In this document: positions 56,219 through 64,000 of the stretch, piece by piece
How the letters are laid out: every line of letters starts with the position of its first letter
Numbering within the stretch: position 1 is the stretch's first letter
Source: Microbulbifer hydrolyticus
GTDB lineage: Bacteria; Pseudomonadota; Gammaproteobacteria; Pseudomonadales; Cellvibrionaceae
NCBI RefSeq assembly: GCF_009931115.1
Contig: NZ_CP047491.1
Span: forward strand, 1,020,001-1,084,000
Direction: 5' to 3'
Length of the DNA stretch: 64,000 nucleotides
Notes under the pieces: generated by a model
Seen by the model: only the letters and a program-made list of their open reading frames with translations
What the model was told of the DNA's origin: nothing
Database searches by the model: none
Program-made: the position numbers and the translations under genes

Positions 56219-57526
56219 ATGAAAGCACCAGTCAAATTGGGTGTAGCCTTACTTGCGGCCCTGGCTGCGGCGTGTTCGCAGGACAACAGCCCGAGCAAAT
56301 CCAGTGCGGAAACCGTAGCGGCATCGGCGGACTTTCAGAAGCAGCTGCTCAAGCAGCTGATCACTGCCCAGTCGGGTGATGTGATTGAGATTCCCGAAGG
56401 GCGCTACGAGCTCAATCGCAGCCTTTCGTTAAATGTGGATGGCGTAACCATCCGCGGCGCCGGCATGGACAAGACCATTCTGTCCTTCAAGAACCAGATT
56501 CAGGGAGCGGAAGGCCTGCTGGTAAACGCCAGTGATTTCACCATTGAGGGTCTCGCTATCGAAGACACGATTGGTGATGCGCTGAAGGTCAACGAAGGCA
56601 AGAACATCATCATCCGCGACATCCGTGTGGAATGGACCAACGGCCCGGCCACCGAAAACGGTGCTTACGGGATCTATCCGGTGCAGACCGAGAACACACT
56701 GGTGGAAGGCACCGTGGCCATCGGCGCATCGGATGCAGGCATCTATGTGGGGCAGTCGCGCAATGTGATCGTGCGCAACAACCGCGCCGAATATAACGTG
56801 GCCGGCATTGAGATTGAAAACACCATCGGTGCCGATGTCTATGACAACGTAGCGACCAACAACACCGGCGGTATTCTGGTCTTCAATATGCCGAACCTGC
56901 CGCAGCCGGGTCACAGTACCCGTGTTTATGACAACAAGGTTTTCAAAAACAACTACGAAAACTTCGGCCACGAAGGTACGCCGGTAGCGGCGGTGCCTGC
57001 GGGTTCCGGGATTGTGATTAATTCCAACGATTTCGTAGAGATTTTCAATAACGACATCGCGGATAACGACACTGCCAATGTGATCGTCAGCAGCTATTTT
57101 GCCGCAGGTTACTACAGCGACAAGTCGACCCAGGAAAACTTCGATCCGTATCCGGAAGGTATCTACATCTACAACAATACCTTTACCGGGGGCGGCACCT
57201 CTCCGGATCACATGGAGCTGAAGGCGCTCAAAGTGGCTAAATTCGGCCTCACTGGCAGCATGCCGGATATCCTGTGGGACGGTGCGATTGATAGCGCCAA
57301 GATGGTCGACGGTGAATTGCCGGAAGGCCTGAAGCTCTGCATCGAAAATGAAGGCGTTGGTATTGTTAATGTCGATGTTCAGAACAACTACAAGAACATC
57401 ACCACCGACCTCAGCGCGCACAACTGCAGCCTCAAGAAGCTGCCGCAGATTGTGCTCGAGTTTGATAGTGAACAGGAAAAACCTCAGGACGAGCAACACG
57501 CAAAGAATGAGGTAGCCGATGCGTAA
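56219..57526 (+). CDS. Right-handed parallel beta-helix lipoprotein (TIGR03805-type)
   Basis: A 435-residue lipoprotein (MKAPVKLGVALLAALAAAC, Cys19). Residues about 60-330 form coils with the repeating pattern of pectate-lyase-like helices (VDGVTIRGAGMDKTILSF, NVIVRNNRAEYNVAGIEIEN, ADVYDNVATNNTGGILVF). Such helices often bind or cleave polysaccharides, but no catalytic residues can be assigned. Overlaps the next cytochrome gene by eight bases. In my recollection members of this beta-helix family regularly pair with the following diheme cytochrome family. Confidence 0.88.
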   Translation: MKAPVKLGVALLAALAAACSQDNSPSKSSAETVAASADFQKQLLKQLITAQSGDVIEIPEGRYELNRSLSLNVDGVTIRGAGMDKTILSFKNQIQGAEGLLVNASDFTIEGLAIEDTIGDALKVNEGKNIIIRDIRVEWTNGPATENGAYGIYPVQTENTLVEGTVAIGASDAGIYVGQSRNVIVRNNRAEYNVAGIEIENTIGADVYDNVATNNTGGILVFNMPNLPQPGHSTRVYDNKVFKNNYENFGHEGTPVAAVPAGSGIVINSNDFVEIFNNDIADNDTANVIVSSYFAAGYYSDKSTQENFDPYPEGIYIYNNTFTGGGTSPDHMELKALKVAKFGLTGSMPDILWDGAIDSAKMVDGELPEGLKLCIENEGVGIVNVDVQNNYKNITTDLSAHNCSLKKLPQIVLEFDSEQEKPQDEQHAKNEVADA

Positions 57527-58652
57527 TCTGCTGTCGCCCCGCTGGTTAGGGGGCGCGGTGCTGGCCTTGGCGCTCGCGGGGTGCGATGCATCCCGCGAGT
57601 CGGTCACACTGCATGAAAGAGATGCTGTACCCGATAATCTGAGCCAGTGGCATGTGGTTGAAGCCTTAGACGGTACGCTGTCACTGAATGACCGGGTAAC
57701 CCCCTATGACCTGAATACCGCGCTGTTTACGGATTACGCACACAAACTGCGCACCGTATGGATGCCGGAAGGGACCAGTGCCGCTTACGGGGAAGAAGAC
57801 TTTGAGTATCCCGTGGGCACGATCATCAGCAAGACGTTTTACTACCCGCTTGCCGAAGATGGCTCCGTGCGACGCACTGACGATTATTCACAGGACTTTG
57901 CTGGTAATGGGCTGAACCTGAGCAAGGTCAAGCTGATCGAGACCCGCATGCTGGTCAAGCGCGTGGACGGTTGGCAGGCGCTGCCCTACGTTTGGAATGA
58001 AGCGCAAACCGATGCGGTATTGGAAATCGCCGGTGATGCAAAGCGCTTGCAAATGGTGAGTGATGACGGCAGTAGCACAGGGTTTACTTACGTTGTGCCG
58101 GACTTCAACCAGTGTTCCGGTTGCCATGCGGACAACCACACCAAAAAGGCCGTGCGCCCAATCGGACCTCGAGCGCGTCACCTGAATAAAAGCTATGCCT
58201 ATGAAAGCGGCGGTGAAAACCAGCTGATTTACTGGCAGCAGATGGGCTACCTGAGTGGCCTGCCGGATCTGACGGAAGTCCCTCACAATGTGAACTTCAA
58301 GGACGCCACGGCTTCCCTGGAAGAGCGAGCACGTTCTTATCTGGATATCAATTGCGGCCACTGCCATAACCCCAGTGGAGCGGCGGATACCTCGGGGCTG
58401 ATGCTGTATAGCGCGGAGCAGGACATGCGCAAACTGGGCGTATGCAAGCCGCCCGTTGCTGCGGGTACTGGCTCAGGCGATCGTCGGTTTGCCATCGTGC
58501 CGGGAAGCCCTGACGAGTCGATCCTGAATTTCCGTGTAGAGTCTACCGATCCAGGGGCGATGATGCCGGAGCTTGGACGCAGCCTGACGCATGAAGAGGG
58601 AACCGAGTTACTGAAGGACTGGATTGCTTCCCTGCCGGGTAACTGCAGCTGA
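57519..58652 (+). CDS. SO2930-family diheme c-type cytochrome lipoprotein (TIGR03806-type)
   Basis: A 377-residue lipoprotein (LALALAGCD lipobox, Cys22). Two haem c sites are visible: CSGCH near residue 202 and CGHCH near residue 284. It therefore resembles a diheme periplasmic cytochrome, though it is not a typical peroxidase. The pattern HKLRTVWMPEGTSAAYGE and FEYPVGTIISKTFYYP is the hallmark of this family. It is translationally coupled to the beta-helix gene upstream. Function unknown. Confidence 0.9.
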   Translation: MRNLLSPRWLGGAVLALALAGCDASRESVTLHERDAVPDNLSQWHVVEALDGTLSLNDRVTPYDLNTALFTDYAHKLRTVWMPEGTSAAYGEEDFEYPVGTIISKTFYYPLAEDGSVRRTDDYSQDFAGNGLNLSKVKLIETRMLVKRVDGWQALPYVWNEAQTDAVLEIAGDAKRLQMVSDDGSSTGFTYVVPDFNQCSGCHADNHTKKAVRPIGPRARHLNKSYAYESGGENQLIYWQQMGYLSGLPDLTEVPHNVNFKDATASLEERARSYLDINCGHCHNPSGAADTSGLMLYSAEQDMRKLGVCKPPVAAGTGSGDRRFAIVPGSPDESILNFRVESTDPGAMMPELGRSLTHEEGTELLKDWIASLPGNCS

Positions 58653-58660
58653 TAGTGCCG

Positions 58661-58688
58661 GCGGAGCGCAAAACGGTTTGCGCTCCGC
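58661..58688. terminator. Hairpin between convergent genes, possible terminator
   Basis: gcggagcgcaaa (58661-58672) pairs with tttgcgctccgc (58677-58688); T-runs are weak on both strands. Confidence 0.5.
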
Positions 58689-58710
58689 TATTTGACTCTT
58701 AAATGCCAAG

Positions 58711-61095
58711 TCAGCTATTTGCAGGAACTTCCCCTGCCGCATGCAGGCGCGCGGTACGTAGAAACTCCGGGTAGAAGTGGTCCAGAATTCGCCCGGTTTC
58801 ACTGCTGTTGCGGCGCTTGTAGTCTTCGAGTAATGCTACATAGGTTCGATAGCGGGCCTGAATCTTGCGAACATAGTCATAGGGCTCCTGGCCCCGCGCA
58901 TAGCCGTAGCGGGCTTTTTCATAATATTTTTTCTCTGACAACAGCAGCATCGCTTTCTCTACGTTGTCGAACCATACCCGTCTGTCCCAGCCCTTTTCTT
59001 CCGCCAGGTCCTGCGCGTCGTAAACATGACCGAGACCCGCATTATAGGACGCGAGGGTAAACCACATCATATTTTCTGGGCTGATACCCTTGTCTTCAAA
59101 TTTCCGGTGCAGCCACTCCAGGTACTTCAATCCGGCACGTACACTGGTTTCCGGATCGAACAGGTTTTTCTCACCCACTTGCTTTCCGGTGTCCGGCATC
59201 ACCTGCATAAGGCCGCGAGCACCCACCCAGGACTTGGCTTTGGGGTTGAAAGTGCTTTCCTGGAACATCTGGGCAACTACAAGACGCCAGTCGAAATCGT
59301 ATTCGTCCGAGTATTTCTTTACTATTTTGTCGTAGGGGGATATGGCACCATTCCTGTTAACCTTGGTGATTTCGGCCCTGGTACGCTTGGGGGAAACGAA
59401 ATACTTTGTATAGAGAACCTTGCTAAGCTTCTTGGTGCTCTTCTTGTCGAAAAACTTGTTCACGGCTTGTAAAAGTTCCGGATTTCCCTCCCGGACCATC
59501 CATGCGTAGACGTTGTCATCTTCGTGCAGGTCGATGAGCTCATCAATATTTTTTCGCCACGCATGTTCAAGCTTGACGGATACATCATCGGCGATCGCCA
59601 GGTCGTATTCCTTGTCGGCTACGCGATCGAGAATCTGCTGGATGTTCAGCTCTTCCGGCGCTAGCTCGATGATTACTTCGGGAACTTCCTTCTTGAGCTT
59701 GAGCGCCACGTCATACTGGCTGCTCGACTTGCGTACGTAGATTTTACGACCCGCAAGATCCTGAACGCTGTCAATCTTGTCGTCATCCCTGCCGACAACC
59801 ACCACCTTTTCTTTCATGTAAGGTCGGCCGAAGTCCACGCCGTGTGTGTCGCGACGCTCTGTAATCGAGAGCAGGGCCGCAGCGATATCCGCATCACCTT
59901 TATTGATCATGGTAAGCAGATCTTCGTGGGTGGGAGCGACAATGATTTCCAGCCTCAACTTCAACTGCTTGGCGAATGCTTCGGCCAGTTCAAACTCATA
60001 ACCCATTACACGCCCTTTCCACATGTAATAGGTTCCTGGATGATTCCGGGTAAGGATACGTATGTAACCGCGCTTTTTGATTTCATCCAGGTCGGCTACC
60101 GACCGCTCCGTTGTTCTTGTGAGTTTGTGACTGCGCACGAAATCATCGACAGCACTGGTCAGCTCCTTGGCATTCTTGCGCATTGCCCAGGCAAGCTGCT
60201 TTTCTTCGGGGAAGATATGGTTTTTCTTAAGGTTGTCTTTAAACTGGGATACCAGGTCAAATGTTTGTTCCTCCACTACCGTGAAGTCCAGTTTCCCCTC
60301 GGCTACGTCAATCAGTAATTCCACGTAGTTTTTCTCCGAAACCGTGAAATCCAGGTCGGGGTGTTTCTTGGCGTACTCTCGCACCAGTTGTTCGTAGGCC
60401 GTGCCTTTGGTGACTTCCAGAGATTTCCCTTTCAGGTCGGATACTGCGGTGACAGGCTCGACGTCATCTCTGGAAACCAGAATGAAGTGCGTGTTTGCAG
60501 TCGGAATCGAGAGACTTACTTCCTGTTCGCGCTCTTTGGTCACGACCAGGTTGTTGGAAATGATGTCGCCCTTGCCTTCCTCCAGTAACGGTATGAGCTG
60601 GTCGAAGTTCTCTGCGTACAGAACGACAGGCTCCAGCCCCAGCTGCTCGGCCATCCGCTTGGCCTGGTTCAGCTCGATATCCTGTTGAGTTGCCGAGCGG
60701 TGCAATGAATCCGTATTGGAGATGTCCACCAGGATGCGCAGCTTGCCGTGCTTGCGGATATCCTCAAGGTCACCTTTTTCGACATAGTTGTCGAAGGCAT
60801 TGATCGGGTACTCGCCACTGGTTTCCGGCATCCATTCTGCCTCGGGCCTGAGGTCCTTTTTGCCCGCCGGTCGCATGGCAGGTTGCTCTTCCACATCGTC
60901 ACTGTTTTTGTCTGGCTGTCGCTTGGGTTCGGGCGGCGATGCAGGCGCAGGCGCGGTCTTGACTGGCTCAGGACTGTTGGCTTTGTCCTGCTCGGCTGCG
61001 GGGCTCGAATGGGTGTCGCCCTGGCAGGCGGTTGTTGTCACAAATAGGAGCAATGTAAGACAGAGCAATAGCCTGCGGGGGGAGGGCAGTTCCAT
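58711..61095 (-). CDS. MltF-like lipoprotein: two solute-binding domains plus lytic transglycosylase
   Basis: A 794-residue lipoprotein (LLLFVTTTAC lipobox). Residues about 25-95 are a Pro/Ala/Glu linker. Two type-3 solute-binding-like domains follow (about 110-330, HGKLRILVDISNTDSL; about 345-595, RGYIRILTRNHPGTYYMWKG), then an SLT domain (about 620-755) with the catalytic Glu in VAQMFQESTFNPKAKSWVGARGLMQVMP. E. coli MltF has one sensor domain and about 500 residues; a second copy is unusual. It cleaves peptidoglycan strands, probably under sensor control. Confidence 0.93.
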   Translation of the reverse strand: MELPSPRRLLLCLTLLLFVTTTACQGDTHSSPAAEQDKANSPEPVKTAPAPASPPEPKRQPDKNSDDVEEQPAMRPAGKKDLRPEAEWMPETSGEYPINAFDNYVEKGDLEDIRKHGKLRILVDISNTDSLHRSATQQDIELNQAKRMAEQLGLEPVVLYAENFDQLIPLLEEGKGDIISNNLVVTKEREQEVSLSIPTANTHFILVSRDDVEPVTAVSDLKGKSLEVTKGTAYEQLVREYAKKHPDLDFTVSEKNYVELLIDVAEGKLDFTVVEEQTFDLVSQFKDNLKKNHIFPEEKQLAWAMRKNAKELTSAVDDFVRSHKLTRTTERSVADLDEIKKRGYIRILTRNHPGTYYMWKGRVMGYEFELAEAFAKQLKLRLEIIVAPTHEDLLTMINKGDADIAAALLSITERRDTHGVDFGRPYMKEKVVVVGRDDDKIDSVQDLAGRKIYVRKSSSQYDVALKLKKEVPEVIIELAPEELNIQQILDRVADKEYDLAIADDVSVKLEHAWRKNIDELIDLHEDDNVYAWMVREGNPELLQAVNKFFDKKSTKKLSKVLYTKYFVSPKRTRAEITKVNRNGAISPYDKIVKKYSDEYDFDWRLVVAQMFQESTFNPKAKSWVGARGLMQVMPDTGKQVGEKNLFDPETSVRAGLKYLEWLHRKFEDKGISPENMMWFTLASYNAGLGHVYDAQDLAEEKGWDRRVWFDNVEKAMLLLSEKKYYEKARYGYARGQEPYDYVRKIQARYRTYVALLEDYKRRNSSETGRILDHFYPEFLRTARLHAAGEVPANS

Positions 61096-61343
61096 GGCGT
61101 TGGCTCAATTCCTTGGTGCATTCCCTGAAAGTTTAGACTTGGCACCGGGATTTGTGTGGGGTCGAGTGTTGAGCAAGGCGGGCTGTCCGGATATTCAACG
61201 AGTTGCAGGTGATGCAGTTGAGATCTCGGGCGTATCAGGGTAGTCGTCGGTGTACCAGGATGATCTGGTGTTGCCGGGAATGTATATAGGCGTAGGCTGA
61301 GCGGCGCGACGGATAATCCCGCTCGCGCGCGCTGGGAGGGCTG

Positions 61344-62066
61344 CTAGGAGCCGAACGTCTGGCCTGACGGTTCTGGGCTGGCGGCGTCGACGGTCGCAGG
61401 GATAAGCCCTTTCATGAGCATGGAGACAGTGCGTTCGAGCAGAGGCGAGTCGACCGACACTGCACCACTCAGCACCTGGAACTCGAGATTGAGGATAGTG
61501 CCGTGGACAATTTGCGCGGCAGCGACCGGATCTGCGAGGCGCAATAGTTCAAAAAATTCCACGATCATGTTTTCCGTGGCCTGGTAGGCCATGCGTACGG
61601 CGCGGGTAAGTTGCTCATTGCGCAGCGCTTCATTTTTGAAGGCCAGCTCTATGACGCGGTGGTCACGATTGCTGGCTTGTGCGCGAATGTGTGAGAGCAC
61701 AAAGCGGGTCAGTTGCTGAATCAGCTGGCGGCGACCTGCAGGGGCGGCGAGTTGCTCTGGAGTGAGTTGCCGGGCAGCGGCAAAACTTTCTTCCTGAAGG
61801 CTTCGGGTCTGGTCGATGTTCTGTTCGACAAAATAAGTAAACGCGTCGCTGATCAGGTCGTTCAGGTCCTTAAAATAGTAGGTGGTCGCCGCAAGTGGGA
61901 CAGTCGCTTCTCGGGCGACTGCGCGGTGGCGAATACCGCGAATCCCTTCCTTGACGATCAGACGCAGGGTCGCTTCGAGAATGGCTTTGCGGCGTTGACG
62001 GCTGTCAGCGCGCTGGGCTTTGCGCCCGTGATAAACCAGTTCAGACTTTCCATTGTCTAAGGTCAT
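61344..62066 (-). CDS. TetR family transcriptional regulator
   Basis: A 240-residue regulator. The N-terminal HTH (about 28-75: ILEATLRLIVKEGIRGIRHR, VPLAATTYYFKDLNDLISDA) is typical of TetR, with the YYF turn after the recognition helix. The C-terminal ligand domain is helical. Regulated genes are unknown; it may control itself or a gene outside the window. The tandem 17-bp repeat at 62217-62250, 150 bases upstream, is a candidate binding site. Confidence 0.93.
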   Translation of the reverse strand: MTLDNGKSELVYHGRKAQRADSRQRRKAILEATLRLIVKEGIRGIRHRAVAREATVPLAATTYYFKDLNDLISDAFTYFVEQNIDQTRSLQEESFAAARQLTPEQLAAPAGRRQLIQQLTRFVLSHIRAQASNRDHRVIELAFKNEALRNEQLTRAVRMAYQATENMIVEFFELLRLADPVAAAQIVHGTILNLEFQVLSGAVSVDSPLLERTVSMLMKGLIPATVDAASPEPSGQTFGS

Positions 62067-62604
62067 GTTGACGATAATTCCTTTGCGGTGGTAAGCGGAA
62101 AGCTATCGGGGATCAGATAATGCGAAATCCAGATAAACATAGCGTGATTACAATTTGTATGGTGCCGTTGCCGGTACACAGTGTTCCGTTACCAGAAAGT
62201 GTCGAGCTTATGATTGTTCGATCAGTCTAACGATTCGATCAGTCTAACGAATAGTATCGACCGAATACCATGAGCAGTTCGGACCAGCGAGCCATTCCGG
62301 AACGGCCGCGCTATTTTAGCGATGTAGGATGGGTAAGCTACTTAATAATTAAGGATTGTGAAACAAATCCCATTACATTGGCTTACAGGAGGATGTTATT
62401 TGAAGGATGCTTCGGAAATTAGATAAATTGGTTTGTAAGCTGCTAAAAAATTGGTCTGAACCGGATAATTAATTGGTCATAAATATTCCGGAATATTCCG
62501 GATTGTTTTTGTTATTGGAATACGTGGGCGAGGGTAAACAATTGCCCGCGTAATACATAACAAATAATTCACGACGTTTTTTGACTATCCGGTACTGGCT
62601 GCAA
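62067..62604. other. Intergenic region between tetR and rnfE, partly AT-rich
   Basis: A 538-base region, clearly more AT-rich than the rest of the window between about 62330 and 62580. It contains the tandem repeat at 62217-62250 and a perfect 14-bp palindrome, ccggaatattccgg (62488-62501). No convincing gene. Confidence 0.55.
62217..62250. repeat. Tandem 17-bp direct repeat (two perfect copies)
   Basis: Two adjacent identical copies of ttcgatcagtctaacga (62217-62233, 62234-62250). The 17-bp period puts both copies on nearly opposite helix faces. It lies upstream of the tetR gene and may be a regulator binding site or a simple duplication. Confidence 0.9.
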
Positions 62605-63318
62605 CTATTGTATTTTTCCGGTGGTACGCACGCGCTTACTACCACTGACAACACTGACATCTGCATTGCGGCGGCGCTCGACCCCTGCGTCAATGGCATT
62701 CTTCGCCGCGATCAACAGCCCGGCCACCAGAAAGGCACCGGGAGGAAGTACCGCGACGAGGAAGCCCGAGTAGTCCTGGCCCAGTACTGGCAATGTCCAG
62801 TTTGCAGCCACCGGGCCGAGCAGCAGGTCCATATCGCTGAACAGTGTGCCGCGGCCAATGACTTCCCGCACCGCACCGATGACGATCAGCACTGCACTGA
62901 AGCCTGCGCCCATCATCAGTCCGTCAACCAGTGAAGGCAGTACCGGGTTTTTGCTGGCAAAGGCATCCGCCCGCCCCAGGATCGCGCAGTTGGTTACTAT
63001 CAGCGGGATAAAAATACCGAGCACCAGGTACAGCTCGTAGGTAAACGCTTTCATCAGCAGTTCGGCGCAGGTTACGAAGGTGGCAATGATCATCACCGAG
63101 GCCGGCAGGCGTACCGTCTCCGGCATCTGGTGCCGCACCAGCGAGACCGCCAGATTGGAACAGGCCAGTACCGCGGTGGTGGCGAGGCCGAGGCCGATGG
63201 CATTGACGACCGAGCCGGTCACGGCCAGCAGTGGACACAGGCCCAGCAGCTGCACCAGCGCCGCATTATTTTTCCACAGGCCGTTGTGGGTGATTTCACT
63301 GTAACTTGGCGTGGCCAT
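62605..63318 (-). CDS. rnfE: Electron transport complex subunit RnfE/RsxE
   Basis: A 237-residue inner-membrane subunit of the Rnf/Rsx complex, which moves electrons between ferredoxin and NAD coupled to ion transport, or reduces SoxR. Motifs: [41 protein letters not shown] and [20 protein letters not shown] with six helices. Its start overlaps the rnfG stop by one base (TGATG). The gene nth, which often follows rnfE, is not here. Confidence 0.96.
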   Translation of the reverse strand: MATPSYSEITHNGLWKNNAALVQLLGLCPLLAVTGSVVNAIGLGLATTAVLACSNLAVSLVRHQMPETVRLPASVMIIATFVTCAELLMKAFTYELYLVLGIFIPLIVTNCAILGRADAFASKNPVLPSLVDGLMMGAGFSAVLIVIGAVREVIGRGTLFSDMDLLLGPVAANWTLPVLGQDYSGFLVAVLPPGAFLVAGLLIAAKNAIDAGVERRRNADVSVVSGSKRVRTTGKIQ

Positions 63319-64000
63319 CAGTTGCGCTCCCCGTCATTCTGCTGCGGCTGCTTGTTATCGGGATGTTCTACTTCTACCGCGCGCTTGGACACCGGCGCGC
63401 TGAAAATTTCCTGTTGGTGCTCGGCGACGAAGTCCAGCACGGTGCGCACCTGATTGACGACCGCTCGCGGAGTGATGGTGGCACCGGTGAACTGGTCAAA
63501 CGCACCGCCATCCTTCTCCACCTTCCACAGGTCGCGGGCCGGATTCTGGAGGGACTTGCCGTTGAACGACAGTATCCAGTCGCTTTTCTTTACTTCTACC
63601 TTGTCGCCAAGGCCCGGAGTTTCGGAATGGCTGGTGACGCGCACACCGGCCACGGAGCCGTCGCGGTTGACGCCCACGAGCATCCGGATAGGCCCGGAGT
63701 AGCCATTCGGCGCCACGGTGGGGATGATCACCGCATTGATGGCGCCGTCGCCCTCCCGTGCAAGATTGATATTTCCACCCTGTTTCAGTCCCAGCATGGC
63801 CCAGTACTGCTTCGGGATCGGGTAGGTGTCCACCAGCAGGTCGTTGCTGTGACGTTCGATGGGAATGATTTCCAGCAGCGCCTTGGCCGCGGCCTCGCGG
63901 ATCGCGCGCTCGATGGGTTCGCGAGTGGTGATCTGGGTGATCGCGAGGGTGCCGGCGGTAACCAGCGCAAACAGGGCGAGTATGGCCGCGTTGCTACCGA
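63318..64000 (-). CDS. rnfG: Electron transport complex subunit RnfG, N-terminus outside window
   Basis: The frame is open to the window edge; only the first few residues are missing. It starts with a membrane helix ([18 protein letters not shown]) and continues to the family's covalent FMN site in [14 protein letters not shown], where Thr carries FMN. Other motifs are [15 protein letters not shown] and [13 protein letters not shown]. RnfG relays electrons at the periplasmic side. An internal GTG at 63833 is not the start, since the frame upstream codes for the family's N-terminal helix and linker. Confidence 0.95.
   Translation of the reverse strand, partial: GSNAAILALFALVTAGTLAITQITTREPIERAIREAAAKALLEIIPIERHSNDLLVDTYPIPKQYWAMLGLKQGGNINLAREGDGAINAVIIPTVAPNGYSGPIRMLVGVNRDGSVAGVRVTSHSETPGLGDKVEVKKSDWILSFNGKSLQNPARDLWKVEKDGGAFDQFTGATITPRAVVNQVRTVLDFVAEHQQEIFSAPVSKRAVEVEHPDNKQPQQNDGERN

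Noticed and set aside
56429-57607. A 392-residue minus-strand ORF opposite the beta-helix gene
   Set aside because: Antisense shadow of the beta-helix repeats; no signal or domain.
62217-62250. Tandem repeat as a CRISPR remnant
   Set aside because: Only two copies with no spacer between them, no cas genes, and repeat too short.
63785-63970. A short minus-strand ORF in another frame of rnfG
   Set aside because: Pro/Arg/Ser-rich out-of-frame shadow; the true rnfG frame continues with a membrane helix to the window edge.

Overview
The window comes from a Gram-negative gammaproteobacterium, most likely a marine member of the Cellvibrionales (Microbulbifer-like). This is inferred from the gene set (AlgP-like histone-H1-type protein, Rnf complex, SO2930-type cytochrome paired with a beta-helix lipoprotein, many envelope lipoproteins) and from a GC content that looks to be in the high fifties. 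Species assignment would need a 23S rRNA comparison. No phage, insertion sequence, CRISPR array or tRNA was found. LAYOUT. 1-2026: 3' part of a 23S rRNA gene, a 5S rRNA gene and the rrn terminator. 2341-3364: a peroxide-defence pair (glutathione peroxidase, OhrR-type regulator) behind a perfect 18-bp palindrome. 3602-6808: leucine biosynthesis (a leuL-like leader peptide, then leuA), followed by a probable holD-like gene and rimI. 6882-15886: housekeeping and envelope genes (MATE pump, aminopeptidase P, prfC, acyltransferase, TSUP permease, secreted M28 peptidase, tpx). 15988-21470: minus-strand envelope genes (MFS/acyltransferase fusion, M13 peptidase, a chalcone-isomerase-like/TonB-C fusion). 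21938-27426: cNMP-binding protein and an RND efflux pair. 27540-35623: AlgP-like protein, two uncharacterised genes, mgsA, an unpartnered exbD, kynA, an enoyl-CoA hydratase/isomerase and a DISM-type diguanylate cyclase. 35658-52862: one long minus-strand run, discussed next. 53624-62066: ilvE, Yip1-like membrane protein, beta-helix/diheme cytochrome pair, a two-sensor MltF-like lytic transglycosylase and a TetR regulator. 62605-64000: rnfE and the 5'-truncated rnfG. THE MOST INTERESTING REGION is 38452-52862, twelve co-directional genes, several overlapping or nearly so. They encode a MotA/TolQ/ExbB-type proton channel subunit; two von Willebrand factor A (vWA) proteins whose single N-terminal membrane helix carries an Asp in the position of the ExbD/MotB channel Asp; a degenerate Hsp70/actin-like protein; a membrane-anchored PEGA-repeat protein with a catalytically dead sulfatase-modifying-factor domain; a second PEGA/helical-repeat membrane protein; a TPR/TonB-C-like periplasmic protein; a serine-rich lipoprotein; three further lipoproteins; and a small secreted protein. 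An M48 protease lipoprotein and glpQ follow on the same strand. I infer a proton-motive-force-driven envelope machine in which vWA domains replace the usual periplasmic domains of the stator partner. I cannot name a characterised system with this composition, and its function is unknown.
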